A DNA stretch of 64,000 bases from Symbiodinium natans (GCA_905221605.1 CAJNDS010000125.1:610696-674695); one strand, 5' to 3'; positions 1-12,081 are shown, numbered from the stretch's first letter. Program-made: numbers and translations. The notes: generated by a model from the letters alone, not told the origin.

Positions 1-1364
1 TCCAAAGGACGTCCTGCCAGCAGGGTTTTTGGTTAAAGGTTATGGGGTTTAGGGTCTCTGGGTTTGGGGCTTACTTCCGAGTGTCATTTTTTGGTTTTCC
101 GTGTCTTATGGGGTCACGTGCGGTTTTTTTTTTGTCTTACCAGTTTTTGCTGTTGGGGTCACAAAAAGGAGGCCATACGAAGGAGCAGGTAAACCCTAAA
201 CCCTAGACCCTAAACCCTAAGCCCTAAACCGTAAACCCTAAACCCGAAACCCCTAAACCTTAAATCCTAAAGCCCTAAACCCTAACACCCTAAACCCTGC
301 AACCCCCTTTTAGGAACTTAAGCGCTCAAGGCCTTTTTAGGGTTATTAGGGACTTTCGGGTTTGCCTGTAAGGGTTAGGCTTGCAGGGTTCAAGGCGTCT
401 GTCACTTCTTGTTCGGGTTTGCCTTCAAGGGTTAAGGGTTATGGGCTTAGGGTTTAGGGTTTAGGGTTACTTCTGTGGCATTCGGGATCAGCAAGATGCA
501 CTTGGTACGCGGCTTCGTCCTCCAAGTGACCTTAGCTGCGTACAGAACTCCTCCATGCACGCACGCTTCTCGCTCCGAGTGATGGATGCACACTTCCGAT
601 GATGAAGGGTTTAGGGTTTAGGGTTTAGTCTTTAGGGTTTTGTCTTCCTCTGATCTGCCACACGTGTGTAGGTACTTTCTTCGTCTTCTAGATATCTCTT
701 TGAGCTTTGCTCTCCTCGAGTCAAGTTTGTCTGTGGTCCACCTAATCCCAGAGACCCTAAACCCTAAGTTGAACAGGGTTTAGGGTTTAGGGTTTAGGGT
801 TTAGGGTTTAGGGTTTAGGGTTTAGGGTTTAGGGTTTAGGGTTTAGGGTTTAGGGTTTAGGGTTTAGGGTTTGTGGAGGACTGTTTACGTCCTCAACCCT
901 AATTCCTAAGTCTCTGACCCTGAAGCCCTAAACCCTATGCTTTTTCGCTGTGCCCTATGGAATAATCTAACCTCGAATCGAACCCCTGAAGCCCTAAACC
1001 CTAAACCCTAAACCCTAAACCCTAAACCCTAAACCCTAAACCCTAAACCCTAAACCCTAAACCCTAAACCCTAAACCCTAAACCCTATGCGAAGACGCTG
1101 AGCCCTATCGAATAAGAAGCCTCAAGCCCCACACACCTAAATGCCAAAACCCCTAGCAGTCCCTTAAACCCACCCCAAACCTTAAACCCTAAACCTTAAA
1201 CCCTAAACCCGAAACCCTAAACCCTAAACCCCAAATTGACCCCAAACCCCAAGCCCCAAACCCCGAACCCCAAACCCAAAACCCCAAACCCCAAACCCCA
1301 AACCCCAAACCCCAAACCCTAAACCCTAAACCCTACCCCCTCCCACCCCTGAACGCTTTGCCAG

Positions 1365-1438
1365 CTCCGGTCGTGCCACCCCGGCGACGCCACTCCGATC
1401 GCACCGCCGAAGAAGTCCAGGCGACCGTGGCCAAGGCC
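1365..1438 (+). CDS. Candidate orphan exon
   Basis: GC-rich island after a GCCAG acceptor, open as PVVPPRRRHSDRTAEEVQA then TVAKA. No family recognised; the clean switch from repeat to codon-like sequence is the only support. Confidence 0.25.
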
Positions 1439-2874
1439 GGGGTTCAGGGTTTAGGGTTTAGGGTTTAAGGTTTAGGTTTGGGGTTTAGGGTTTGGGGTTT
1501 GGCGTTCAGGGTTTGGGGTTTGTGGTTTAGGGTTTAGGCTTTGGGGTTTAGGGTTTGGAGTTTGGGGTTCGGGCTGCTTGCTTCACTGTGGCAGCCGCAG
1601 CGCTGGACACTAGACCATGCCCCTGAAACCCCAAACCCTCGCATTGCTCAAAGCCTGCGGGCCCTCTTCCGAATGAACTGTGGTGAATCTCCGGTCGAAG
1701 GCGGTTCTGAGTAAGTGCGGTTTGTCAAAGGTCTGGCTTCGGATAGCAGAAGGACCGCATGAACTCCCCCCCGCTTTAGGGTTCAGGGCTTAGGGATGTT
1801 TGGGTTTTTTTGGTAATCCTAAACCGAAAACCGAAAACCCTAAACCCTAAACCCTAAATCCTAAACCCTAAACCCTAAACCCTAAACCCCCAAACCCTAA
1901 ACCCTAAACCCTAAACCCTAAACCCTAAACCTCTCCTCGGCTTTCGGGTTCTTAGGGGCTTGCGGTGTAGGGTCGGTTCTCAGCTGCAAGCATCCTCCTG
2001 CTGAGGCTTCTGCAAAGAGTCGCATTCGAACGCGCTCGCTTTCAGCCGCTGTCTTGCATGAGTTTGGGGTTTGGGGTTTGGGGTTTGGGTTTGGGGTTTG
2101 GGGTTTGGTGTTTGGGGTTTGGAGTTTGTGTTTGGGGTTTGGGGTTTGGGGTTTAGGGTTGAGGGTTGAGGGCTTCGAGCTCGACATCTTGCGCTTTAAG
2201 TCTCACGTCTAACATGGAGCTTTTTAAGCTGCACTCTGCTGTAGCTTCAGATCCTCAGCCATTTTGGGCTTCATGGGCTTCTGAAGCCACAGTGCAGCCA
2301 GTTTCAGTTGTGAAATATACGGAACATAGTGCGTGCTTATAAATACTTATCAAAAACCCATTAAGGCGATACATGATGTGACTATGTCACTTATAAAAGT
2401 ATTTGTATGAAGATGAACAAACTGTTCTTTGCCAAGATGCAAGTCGAAGGATCCGAGAGTCCTAGAGCTCGACATAGGGTTTATTCAGGGGTTTATTTAG
2501 GGTTTTATGAGGGTCTGCAGAGGGCTTTATAGGGTCTATCTAGGGTTCTATAGGGTTTATTAAGGATTTGTCTAGGGCTCATATAGGGTTCATTACTATA
2601 GGGCGTATATTGTTTTTTTTGTTTTTGTTTTTAGGGTATTCTAAGGGCTTCTGGAACCTGAACCCGAAGCCCTATAGTTTTTGTTGGCCCTAAACGCCCC
2701 TAAACCCTTCAACCCTTAAACCCTTCAACCCACGAAGCCCTAAAGCCCTAAAGCCTCGCACATGGGCCCTTTTTTGTGCCCCAAGCCCTAAACCCTAAGC
2801 CCTAAGGGTTTAGGGTTTAGGGTTTAGGGTTTAGGGTTTATGGTTTAGGGTTTAGGGTTTAGGGTTTAGCCCTA

Positions 2875-3018
2875 AACCCTAAACCGCAAGTTATGGTCCC
2901 TTTGGGGGGGGGGGGGGTGTTTGATGTTTACTACGCAGCCTTGTGATTAGGGCACCCCCATGAAGGGGCCCTTACGATTATCAACCCTATAGTCCCCAAC
3001 CATAACTTGCGATTTAGG
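2875..3018 (+). repeat. Single inverted-repeat element
   Basis: AAACCGCAAGTTATGGTCCC at the left pairs with CAACCATAACTTGCGATTT at the right; the loop has a run of G. Flanked on both sides by TTTAGGG arrays. Confidence 0.7.
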
Positions 3019-3805
3019 TTGAGGGTTTAGGGTTTAGGGTTTAGGGTTTAGGGTTTAGGGTTTAGGGTTTAGGGTTTAGGGTTTAGGGTTTAGGGTTTAG
3101 GGCCGCCACACAGAGAGCCCGCCGGTGCAAGCGCCTCTCTGAGGTGGGCCATGCCCACCCTGGTCGTGGGAGCCCGAGCTTCTTGTGGGGGAGTCCTAAA
3201 CCCTAAACCCTAAACCCTAAACTCGAGAAGCCCTAGGAGCCTAAACCCTACTGCACTTCGCAGGGTTGAAATTGTGGGCTTAGGATTTGGGGCTGCTGGG
3301 CTCAGGACTTAGCGTGCGTTTTAGGGTTTTAGGGTTTTAGGGTTTAGAGTTTAGGGCTTAGGGTTTAGGGTTAATGTTTAGGGTTTAGGGGGCTCTTTCT
3401 TTTGTTCGGATGGGTCTGGGGACCGCAAGAAGCGAACCGGTCCAGACACCACAGTGTTCGCCATGCACGCGGGACGTGAAGCCAGGTATCAGACAGGGTT
3501 CAGGGTTCAGGGTTTAGGGTTTAGGGTTTAGGGTTTAGGGTTTAGGGTTTAGGGTTTAGACTTGAGGGTTTAGAGTTCACAGACCCTTCATCTGTACATA
3601 ATTAGAGAGGCTCTCACTCTTATTCCAGGATCTGGAGTAGGCCCCCCTATTCCCGTTTAAGTTCGTCACGGGACGGAAGGAGGGACCCTTAGGGACCCTA
3701 GGGGTTCTTTAGGGGCTACTTAGGTGTATCGGGACTATATAAGGTATATGTCGGGACTATGTAAAGTATATGTAGGGAATATGTAAGGTATGTATAGGGG
3801 ATTAT

Positions 3806-3877
3806 AGGGGTGATATAGTACCCTGTACCCTAAACCCTAAACCCTAAACCCTAGGGGTGATATAGTACCCTGTACCC
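3806..3877 (+). repeat. CCCTAAA array between 25-bp direct repeats
   Basis: GGGGTGATATAGTACCCTGT followed by ACCC stands at 3806-3830 and 3853-3877, with a short CCCTAAA array between and a longer one after the second copy. Confidence 0.8.
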
Positions 3878-4858
3878 TAAACCCTAAACCCTAAACCCTA
3901 AACCCTAAACCCTAAACCCTAAACCCTAAACCCCCAAAAGATTCAGGGTCCCTTCCAGTGGTCCCTCCTTAATCCCCTTTTTAAGCTAGGTGTCCCCTGA
4001 GGAGGCCCTTGTCAAACCCAAAATGGCACCCGCGTTCCACTCGTCCACTCATGGGTTCCGCTGGGGTTTAGGGTTTAGGGTTTAGGGTTTAGGGTTTAGG
4101 GTTTAGGGTTTAGGGTCATAGGGCCCTAAACTCTACGCCCTGAAATTGCTCTTCACTGGAGCCTCGCGTTTGCGCGAGGCGGATACGAGGAGGAGACGCA
4201 AGATTGGCCTGTGCCCAGCAAAGAGTAGGGTCCCAGGTAGTGTGGAGATCTGGGGGCTCTTACGTCGACGACAGTTGTACATCAGAATTGCCTGAGTTTG
4301 CTTAGTTTTCATTCCCTAAAACCCTGAACCCTAAACCCTAAACCCTAAACCCTAAACCCTAAACCCTAAACCCTAAACCCTAATCAACCCTAAACCCGGA
4401 TGTTGGTATCAACTTCTGGTTCTTCCACATTATTGCAGAGCTTGGGACTTTGTCTTGCTGACGTAGACAAGGTTTCGGGTTCTAAGGGTGAAGAACTTCA
4501 AGTCAAGGTTGAGGGTTTGGGTTTGGAGTGTCGAGTTGTGTGGCTTGGGGTCTTGAACCCTAAACCCTATATGGCTTGGGGCTTCCATGCATTGCTTGGG
4601 GGGTTGCTCAGGTCTTCCGCAAGACGTAAAGAGATGGCAAACTCCTCGCCTGAAGGGCTAAACCCTAAACCCTAAACCCTAAGCCCTAAACCCTAAACCC
4701 TAAACCCCTAAACCCTAAACCCTAAACCCTAAACCCTAAGCCCTAAGCCCTAAGCCCTAAACCCTAAACCCTGTTTGGTTTAACTCCTGTAGCTGCCCTG
4801 AATCTCCCAGTGACTGTCCCAGTGGACTTGGAGAGTGGCCCCTCATCATCCACTGCAC

Positions 4859-5103
4859 TACAAGGAGGGGCCCCCTTAGTATACTAGCTGTAGTTAAGGG
4901 ACTTATAACCTAGTCTAGGATCCTTATTCCCCAATTTAGGGCCCTTAAGGGGCCCCCCTACTATACTAGCTGTAGTTAAGGGACTTATAACCTAGTTTAG
5001 GGTCCTTATAACTCAATTTAGGGCCCTTATAAATCTACTTATAACTTAACCCAATTTAGGGCTCTTATAACTCTACTTATAACTTAGGGGGCTCCACCTT
5101 GTA
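4859..5103 (+). mobile_element. MITE family I variant, two fused or nested units
   Basis: Ends TACAAGGAGGGGCCCCC and GGGGGCTCCACCTTGTA define a variant subfamily. The segment from CCCCC(T)TA through ACTATAC, CTGTAGTTAAGGG and the CTTATAA units occurs twice in tandem, suggesting one copy recombined with another. Confidence 0.75.
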
Positions 5104-5687
5104 GCTCTCATAGCAGGGTGCTCCCCTGTCAAGCAGGCAGCCCCCACTTTCGAGGGAACCAAGACTTGGTTGAGGGTTCAGGGTTCAGGGTTCAGGGTTT
5201 AGGGTTTAGGGTTTAGGGTTTAGGGTTTAGGGTTAAAGAAACTGTTTAGGGCTCGGTAGGGTGACCCTGAAGGTTTTATCCGGAGCACTGTATAACCCTA
5301 TAAACTCTTCATGCGCCCTAAGCCATTCAAGCCTACACAAGAAGTACGTAGACGCCGTCTTGGTTCCCAGACTAGATCTCAAAGCACGCGTATCAGCCGG
5401 CAGCGGATCGATGATGATCACCATTGTTTTCTGGTTTGTAGGCTTTGGGGTTTAGGGCTTAGGCTTTAGGGGTTTGGGGGTTTAGGGCTCAATTATCAGC
5501 CTATCATCATCGTTTGTCCTGTCTACAGCTGTTTCACCCCCTCCATGTCCCAAAGGCCTTTGGATGTCTTCAATGATCGCCTCCCCGGTCATGGCAAAGG
5601 GAGGGGCGGCAAACAAGCCCCACACCGTACGGCAGGGACCTGAATGTCCTGTGTAATCCGTATAGTTCAGGGTTTATTTAGTGTTTA

Positions 5688-5774
5688 AAGCCCTAAATTG
5701 GGTTATAAGGACCCTAAATGAGGTTATAAGTCCCTTAACTACAGCTAGTATAGTAAGGGGGGCCCCTCCTTGTA
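5688..5774 (-). mobile_element. MITE family I variant, truncated
   Basis: Has only the CCCTAAATTGGG... middle and the end GGGGCCCCTCCTTGTA; the other end is missing. The open frame at 5681 runs through it and is not a gene. Confidence 0.7.
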
Positions 5775-6334
5775 GAACGAACACAACTACTAGCAAAAAA
5801 GGCTTCGACATGGAGGGCATCAATGCCCGACCCTACATCTTCGCTTTGCGTGCGTCATGCGCGCATCGCCATCAAGAAACAGTGGCGAGCCTATGAGTTC
5901 TTGGGGGTGGGTTTAGGGTTTAGGGTTTAGGGTTTAGGGTTTAGGGTTTAGGGTTTAGGGTTTAGGGTTTAGGGTTTAGGGTTTAGGGTTTAGGGTTTAG
6001 GGTTTAGGGTTCCAGGACCCAAAAACTTGGCCCCAAACCCTAAGCCTCATAGCTTACCATGAAGCCTAAAAGGGTGAATTTCTCATGTACCCTTCATAGC
6101 GATTGCTGCATTTGGGTAGGGTTTAGGGTTAGGGGTTATAGGGTTTGGGGTTTAGGGTTTGGGGTTTAGGGTTTAGGGTTAGGGTTTAGGGTTTCGGGTT
6201 TAATTAGGCTTTAGGGCTTCCGTCCTCGTAGCAAAGCCAGCCAAATTTTCGTGGAATTAGGGGTACAGGGAATAATCAGGTAGAGGCTCAGGGCAAGCGC
6301 AGTTTAGGTCTAGGTACCCTAAACCCTAAACCCT

Positions 6335-6367
6335 AAACCGTAAGTAGTGAGTTGGATACAAGTCGTA
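6335..6367 (+). repeat. 33-bp inverted repeat, left arm, flanking atpI copy 1
   Basis: Begins AAACCGTAAGTAG and ends AGTCGTA. It is the exact reverse complement of 12274-12306. The two arms enclose atpI copy 1, the left about 170 bp before its ATG and the right about 190 bp after its stop. Confidence 0.85.
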
Positions 6368-6536
6368 TCCCCCAATGTAAACCCTGTAAGATCGGTGACA
6401 TAGGGTAGGTACCCCTAGTACGACCCGCAGAGTCGAAGACGTCAGGCTTTTATGTGACTCTGAGATGGATTTTTCTTGGATTGCCTCAGTTTCCGTGTCA
6501 AGTCCTCCTCTAGAACCGGCGTATTAGATCAAGACC

Positions 6537-9500
6537 ATGGCGCGCACCCGCTCGGCGATTCTGCGCGGCGCGGCCGCGGCCGCCGGGCTCTGCCTGGCCC
6601 TCCATGCCGTCCGCGCCTTCGTGGCTCCGCCCGCCGCCTCGGCGCGCACGGAGGAGCTGCGAGGCACGGCGGTGCACTCGGCGGTGCAGCTGGGCGCCAC
6701 CCAGAGCCCGACCCTCGCGGCCTCGGCGGCCACCGCAGCGGCGGCTGCCCCGGGTGCCTTCTCCGGGTCCACGCTGCTGACGGCCGGGCTCTTCACGGCC
6801 CGCAGCATGGTCAGCGTCTGCGCGCAGGTGGCCCGGCACGCCAAGGCGCCCGTGAGCGAGTTCGGCGCTCCCAGCGGTGTCCGGAACTTTCAGGAGATGG
6901 CCCTCGGCTTCACCACCGACATCGCCAAGAACAACTTGGGCGAGTCCTTCTACAGGCCCTGGGTGCCCTTCGTGACGACCATCTTCCTCTTCATCTTCGT
7001 GAGCAACTGGTCCGGTGCCCTGATCCCTTGGAAGCTCTTTGAGATCCCGGCCGGTGAGTTGGCGGCGCCCACCAACAACATCAACACCACCGTCGCCCTC
7101 AGCCTCCTCACCTCCCTGGCCTACTTCGGAGGTGCTTTGCCTCTGGAACAGACCCCTAAACCCTAAACCCTAAACCCTAAACCCTAAACCCTAAACCCTA
7201 AACCCTAAACCCTAAACCCTAAACCCTAAACCCTAAACCCTAAACCCTAAAACCCTAAACCCTAAACCCCCCCCCCCCCCCCCCCTCATGTTGCAGGTGG
7301 CCTGGCCAAGAAGGGCCTCGGCTACTTCGCCCGCTACGTGAAGCCGACCCCGATCCTGCTGCCCCTCGCCCCTTCTCAGTGCTCAACTCACCAAACCCTA
7401 AACCCTAAACCCTAAACCCTAAACCCTAAACCCTAAACCCTAAACCCTAAGCCCTGAACCCTAAACCCTAAACCCTAAACCCACCCAGAGAAGGCCAAGG
7501 GTAAGGTTCCTGTATGAAGCTCTTTCAAAACCAAAAGGGTGCCCGTCTATTCCTAAGTTTCTCCGACCTCGAAATTCTGAAACACAAGATCATGGCATCT
7601 TTTGCAATATACCTGAGAATCTTATATCACTCCTTCGACAGCCACAGCCCACAAATTCGTAGGCTTTAGGGTTTCGGGTTTAGGGTTTGCCATCTAAACC
7701 CTATAGGCCCTACAACCTCTACGGCCTAAGCCCCAAACCCCCCCCCACCCCACCCCCTGCCCAAAAAACACAGAAGATATATACGATTCCGAGATGCATC
7801 ATATACTGAATAGAATCAAATACACACGCATACATGTACACATATATATATATATATAATACGGAGAGAGAGAGAGAGAGAGAGAGCGACTCAGAGGAAA
7901 AGGGACGAAAGAGAGATCCTAACACCCAAATGCCCTTAGAGCCCCCCAAGTCTGCCAGGCCCATCAACATCCTTGAGGATTTCACGAAGCCGTCCGGGGC
8001 CAGCAGTTTGGGTTTAGGGTTTAGGGTTTAGGGTGTAGGGTTTAGGGTTTAGGGTTTAGGGTTTAGGGTTTAGGGTTAGAGGGTTTAGGATTCAGGGTTC
8101 GGGTGGCTCAGGGGCTGGTAAGGCTTTAGGCATTTTGGCTTTCAAGGTTCAGGGTCTACTGGGCTTATATATATATATATATATATATAGAGGGGTTGTG
8201 CAGAGGGTCAGGGTTAGGTACCTTGAGGTTGAGGGGCTTCCCGGCTAGGGTTTTCTGGACTTGCCACCCTACACCTGATTTTGGATTGTTTGAGAGGTTT
8301 GGGGTGAGAGCTCAGGGGGGAATGAAAAAGGGCTGCGACTCGGGCCAAACCACAAAGGCTTCTCTAGTGCAAAGTCGAACTTGTCACCCCTAAACTATCC
8401 CTAAACCTAAACCCTTAACCCTAAACTCCACCCTTTAAACCCCGTTTCCTACAAAAAAAAACTGACTTCTACACCCCCCAACCCCAAATCTAAACCCTAA
8501 ACCCTATAGTCCCTTCACATTCTTACCCGAAAAGCCGAAACCCTACAAAACCCCAGCCCTAAACCCTTAACCCTTGACCCTAGAAGCGCTTTCAACCCGA
8601 ATAGCGAGCTCTAAGGCTCCAAGGACCCTCCTACAGAGGGACTGGTACCTCCTAGCTGGGTGGGACTTTGCTACAACTCTATCACTTTATGAGTTTTGGG
8701 CTCCCTCTAATTTCATATTTAGGGACCTAAAAGTTAAACCTTGATTGGGGTGTTAAAGAGCAACCAAGCTAGGAAGGGGATCGTGGGTTGTTGATTCTGC
8801 GTGGGTTGGCTTCGTGACGCTCATCCAGGGGTTTTCGTGGCCCTTGCCTACAGGGTGGGGCCCCCTTACTATACTAACTGTAGTTAAGGGACTTATAACC
8901 TAACTTAGGGTCCTTATAACCCAATTTAGGGCCCTTATAACTCTACTTATAACTAGGGGGCCCCACCCTGTACAAAGGGCCCGCATTTTTTAGGTCTCTT
9001 CGGTTTCTTGGAAAGAGGTGCAGGATGCTAGGAAGGGATCTGGGGTCTCAGATCCTGGGGTTTAGGGTTTAGGGTTTAGGGTTTAGGGTTTAGGGTTTAG
9101 GGTTTAGGGTTTAGGGTTTAGGGTTTAGGGTTTAGGGTTTAGGGTTTAGGGTTTAGGGTTTAGGGCCCACGAGCCTTGGGGTAGTAGCAAGCTCTAAGGC
9201 TGTCTCTGAGCTTCCGACTCTTCGGAAACGTGGTGGCCGATGAGTTGACCGTGGGGGTGCGGGCCCCAGATCTGCGTGAGAAGTTTAGGGTTTAGGGTTT
9301 AGGGTTTAGGGTTTAGGGTTTAGGGTGCACCCTAAAATCCAAACTCTTTTAGGGCTTAGGGCTTTATAGGGTTTAGGGTTTATAAGGCTTGATCTTGAAA
9401 CAACCCTAAGCCCCAAGCCAACCAACCCAAAGGGTGCGGAATGCTGGGTTTTGTTCCGGAGCATGTGCTCGAAGAAGTCCCTGACAAAGTACAACACCGC

Positions 9501-12081
9501 CAAAATGCTCTAAACAGCCCTAAACTTGGGATTGTCCCCTTATCCGAGCAGTCCTTGATAGGAATTAACCTATATATAGGGTGTACTAGAATCCCTATTG
9601 AGGACTGTTAGTATACGGGGGAACATCCCAGCAAAATCGCGCAAGCCTAAATGGGAGAAAGAGTCGCAAACCCTAAATCCCTAAATAGCCCCATGGGCCC
9701 CAAAAAAGGGGAGCAAAACCCTAACGAGCCCTGCGAGTCCAACCTTGGGTTTAGGGTTTAGGGTTTAGGGTTTGGGGTTTGGGGTTTGGGGTTTGGGGTT
9801 TGGGGTTTAAGGCGTGTAGGTGGTAGGGTGACACAGCGGACATGAATCCCTTACGAAGTCCCCAAAGGCCCCCAGCCCACACCCCCGAAACATGCGAACA
9901 CGCTTAGAGGCACCCAACAAATCCTACAGCCGAAGCTTATCAACCCTAAACGGTAAACCGTAAACCCTAAACCTAAAGTTCATGGGCAGTTTTAGGCAGG
10001 GTTTTAAGTCTAAGGGGCTTACCACCCTAAATCCTGAACCCGAAGCCCTCAGCCCTAAGCCCTAAGCCCTATCCCCTAAGCCCTAAACCCTAAACCCCAA
10101 ACCTTATTCTCACCATTGAGGCTCCTACATTAAGGCTCCTACATTAAGGCTGTCTCTGAGCTTCCGACTCTTCGGAAACGACCCTGAACCCTAAACCCGA
10201 AACCCTAAACCGAACTGCGTGTCTTTCGCGAGGTGCTCTGCTTCCTGGTGCCCTTTGTCATCCCGCTCCCGATTATGGGCCTGGGTCTCTTCGCCGGTTC
10301 CATCCAGGCCGGCTCGGCAGTGGGTTTAGGGTTTAGGGTTTAGGGTTTTTAAGGTTTAGGGCTTAGGGCCTGGGGTTTAGGGTTTAGGTTTGGGGTTTTG
10401 GGGGGGGGAAGGGTTTAGGGTTTAGGGTTGAGGGGCCAAGGGTTTAGGGTTTAGGGTTTAGGCCTCCGGGCTCAGGGTTCCCAGAGCAAGGCCTAAATGG
10501 GGCGGCAATCAAGGGGCCATTTGGGCCTTGCTTTGGTGGGGTTTAGGGTTTGGGGTCCAGTTGGGGCTTACCTGGGCTAGTTAGCCCTACACCCTGAACC
10601 CTGCTTTCAAAAACCCTAAGCCCTATAAACCCTATAAACCCTATAAACCCTATAAACCCTATAAACCCTATAAACCCTATAAACCCTATAAACCCTATAA
10701 GCCCTACAAACCCTACAAACCCTACAAACCCTAAACCCTAAACTCTAAACCCTAAACCCTATAAACCCTAAACCATCAAGCCTGGAGTCAAAAACTCGCC
10801 GAGCCCCTGCGTTCCAGGCGCTGATTTTCTCCACCTTGGCAGCGGCATACATCAAGGAGGCTCTCTTTTGTTTGGGAGGGAGGGAGGCGAGGAGTACGGG
10901 ATTTAGGGTTATAGGGTTTAGGGTGCAGGGTGTAGGGTTTAATTAGGGTGTTCGTATTAGGTTCGTTGTTTCTGGTTGAAAATGCCCACAACTTCCCAAA
11001 TTTTGGGGCTTGCAGTATCAAGACCTAAACCTTAAAAGCTGCAAACCATTTAGGCCTTACGGTTCTCCCCTGGACCCCTCAGGTTGTACCCTTTGTGTTT
11101 CGGGAACCTTTTTAAAATCCTCTAAGGGCCCCTACCCTACCCCCCCCCAAAAAAAAAAAAAAAAAAAAGAAAAGAAAAAAAAAACAAGAAAACAAGAAAA
11201 GAAGATCTTCTTCCTCATAGGGGCAGTATAGTTAGGGATGATTACCTTGTGTTTTTGAGGTTCTTAGGCGAATGGCCGCCAGCTAGCAGTATAGAGTTGA
11301 GGGCTTAGTGGTCGAGAGAGGTCAGACAGCAAGAGCTGCCGTTTGGGGTGTGGGATTTGTAGGGCTTAGGGTTTCGAGTTGGGGTTTAGGGTTTAGGGTT
11401 TAGGGTTTAGGGTTTAGGGTTTAGGGTTTAGGGTCTAGGGTCTAGGGTCTAGGGTCTAGGGTTTAGGGTTTAGGGTTTAGGGTTTAGGGTTTAGGGTTTA
11501 GGGTTTAGGGTTTAGGGTTTAGGGTTTAGGGGTAGGGTTTAGGTCAAAAGAAGCAAGCACCAGGCATTAGGGTCTCCAGGGTTTGGGCGCGATGCGGGCG
11601 AAGCCCTGCTCTGGATCCTAAACCCTAAACCCTAAACCCTAGCCCTAAACCCTAAACCCTAAACCCTAGCCCTAAACCCTAAACCCAGACCCCAAACCCC
11701 CTACTTGGAGGCTCACGGGAACCGATACATGGGGTTATAACTAGGGTAACAGCCCTAAACCCTAAATCCTAAACCCTAAACCCTTCAACTCTAAACCCTA
11801 AACCCTAAACAGGGCACCTAGAACCCTACTTATAAGTACCCATGAACCTTCAAGTAGACCTCCCAAGAAACATCCTGAACCCAGGTAACCAAAGTAACCC
11901 TAGGGCTCATCCGCAGCTCCCAAAAAATCCCTCATCCCTAAACCCTAAACCCTAAACCCTAAACCCTAAACCCTAAACCCTAAACCCTAAAACCCTACAC
12001 CCTAAACCCTAAACCCTAAACCCTACAACCCTAAACCTTAAAACCCTAACACCCTAAACCACGAAGCAGGCCCTGGAGTGA
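6537..12081 (+). CDS. atpI: ATP synthase CF0 subunit a, plastid-targeted, tandem copy 1 (7 exons)
   Basis: Membrane subunit a of the thylakoid F-type ATP synthase, forming the proton half-channels against the c-ring. Exons by frame and alignment: 6537-7131, 7297-7360, 7959-7991, 9199-9256, 10233-10307, 10818-10859, 12070-12081. They join into 292 residues ending ALE-stop. Residues 1-27 look like a signal peptide (hydrophobic [14 protein letters not shown]), cleaved before FVAP, the dinoflagellate plastid-targeting motif; an Ala-rich transit region follows. The mature part carries [37 protein letters not shown] and [10 protein letters not shown], with the essential arginine at R237, then the C-terminal helix [18 protein letters not shown]. 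Donors are GT, GC, GT, GT, GC, GC; all acceptors are AG. Most introns are filled with TTTAGGG/CCCTAAA arrays. If the last intron is not spliced, the frame runs about 30 residues further before a stop. The family is certain; the last exon (12 nt) is the least certain boundary. Confidence 0.93.
8849..8972 (+). mobile_element. MITE family I, 124 bp
   Basis: Ends TACAGGGTGGGGCCCCCT and AGGGGGCCCCACCCTGTA are exact inverted repeats. The AT-rich middle has ACTATACTAACTGTAG, then three degenerate CTTATAA(C) units. Lies in intron 3 of atpI copy 1. TA at both ends may be the target duplication. Confidence 0.88.
9527..9631 (+). mobile_element. MITE family II, diverged copy in intron 4 of atpI copy 1
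   Basis: GGGATTGTCCCCTTAT with CAGTCCTTGATAGG at the left; CTATTGAGGACTGTTAGTAT and GGGGGAACATCCCA at the right. Confidence 0.75.
10149..10180 (+). pseudogene. Orphan fragment of atpI exon 4 inside intron 4 of copy 1
   Basis: 32 nt identical to the start of exon 4 (9199-9230 and 15517-15548), including the AAG acceptor context before it. It covers [10 protein letters not shown] and then breaks abruptly into degenerate CCCTAAA-type repeat. It is preceded by a duplicated 14-mer, GCTCCTACATTAAG, at 10121-10148. It has no use in the 292-codon frame, so it is read as a duplicated exon scrap left by repair or recombination. Confidence 0.8.
10621..10727 (+). repeat. Nonamer array (CCCTATAAA)n
   Basis: A 9-bp relative of CCCTAAA, about nine units, passing into CCCTACAAA units at the right. 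Just upstream of atpI copy 1 exon 6. Confidence 0.9.
11702..11856 (+). mobile_element. MITE family III with internal CCCTAAA array
   Basis: Left end TACTTGGAGGCTCACGG, right end CCATGAACCTTCAAGTA. Between the arms lie AGCCCTAAACCCTAAAT-type repeats, absent from the other two copies. In intron 6 of atpI copy 1. Confidence 0.7.

Larger units (their letters stand above)
1..6536. other. Repeat-rich stretch upstream of atpI copy 1
   Basis: Alternating TTTAGGG/CCCTAAA arrays (about 775-872, 990-1087, 3019-3101, 5910-6011), TTTGGGG-type blocks at 2064-2150 and CCCCAAA at 1250-1320, with unique islands of 100-200 bp. Inverted-repeat elements lie at 2875, 4859 and 5688. Open frames here either decode the heptamer (GFRV or NPKP peptides) or have no family signal. 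No complete gene is supported. Confidence 0.7.

Noticed and set aside
781-870. CRISPR-like regular repeats
   Set aside because: Head-to-tail heptamers without spacers, in a nuclear genome of a eukaryote.
1918-2187. Open frames rich in NPKP, GFRV or LGFRV peptides (many across the window)
   Set aside because: These peptides are direct translations of CCCTAAA and TTTAGGG; the frames start or end in arrays and carry no independent protein signal.
2258-2275. Relic of the dinoflagellate spliced leader (AGCCATTTTGG followed by GCTTCA)
   Set aside because: Only 11 bases match, the 3' part of the leader is altered, and no retrocopied gene follows; a similar weak match at about 4010 on the - strand is equally unconvincing.
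6476-7042. Overlapping frames on both strands over atpI exon 1 (and the same at 13515-13894)
   Set aside because: High GC leaves several frames open; only the frame from 6537 matches subunit a.
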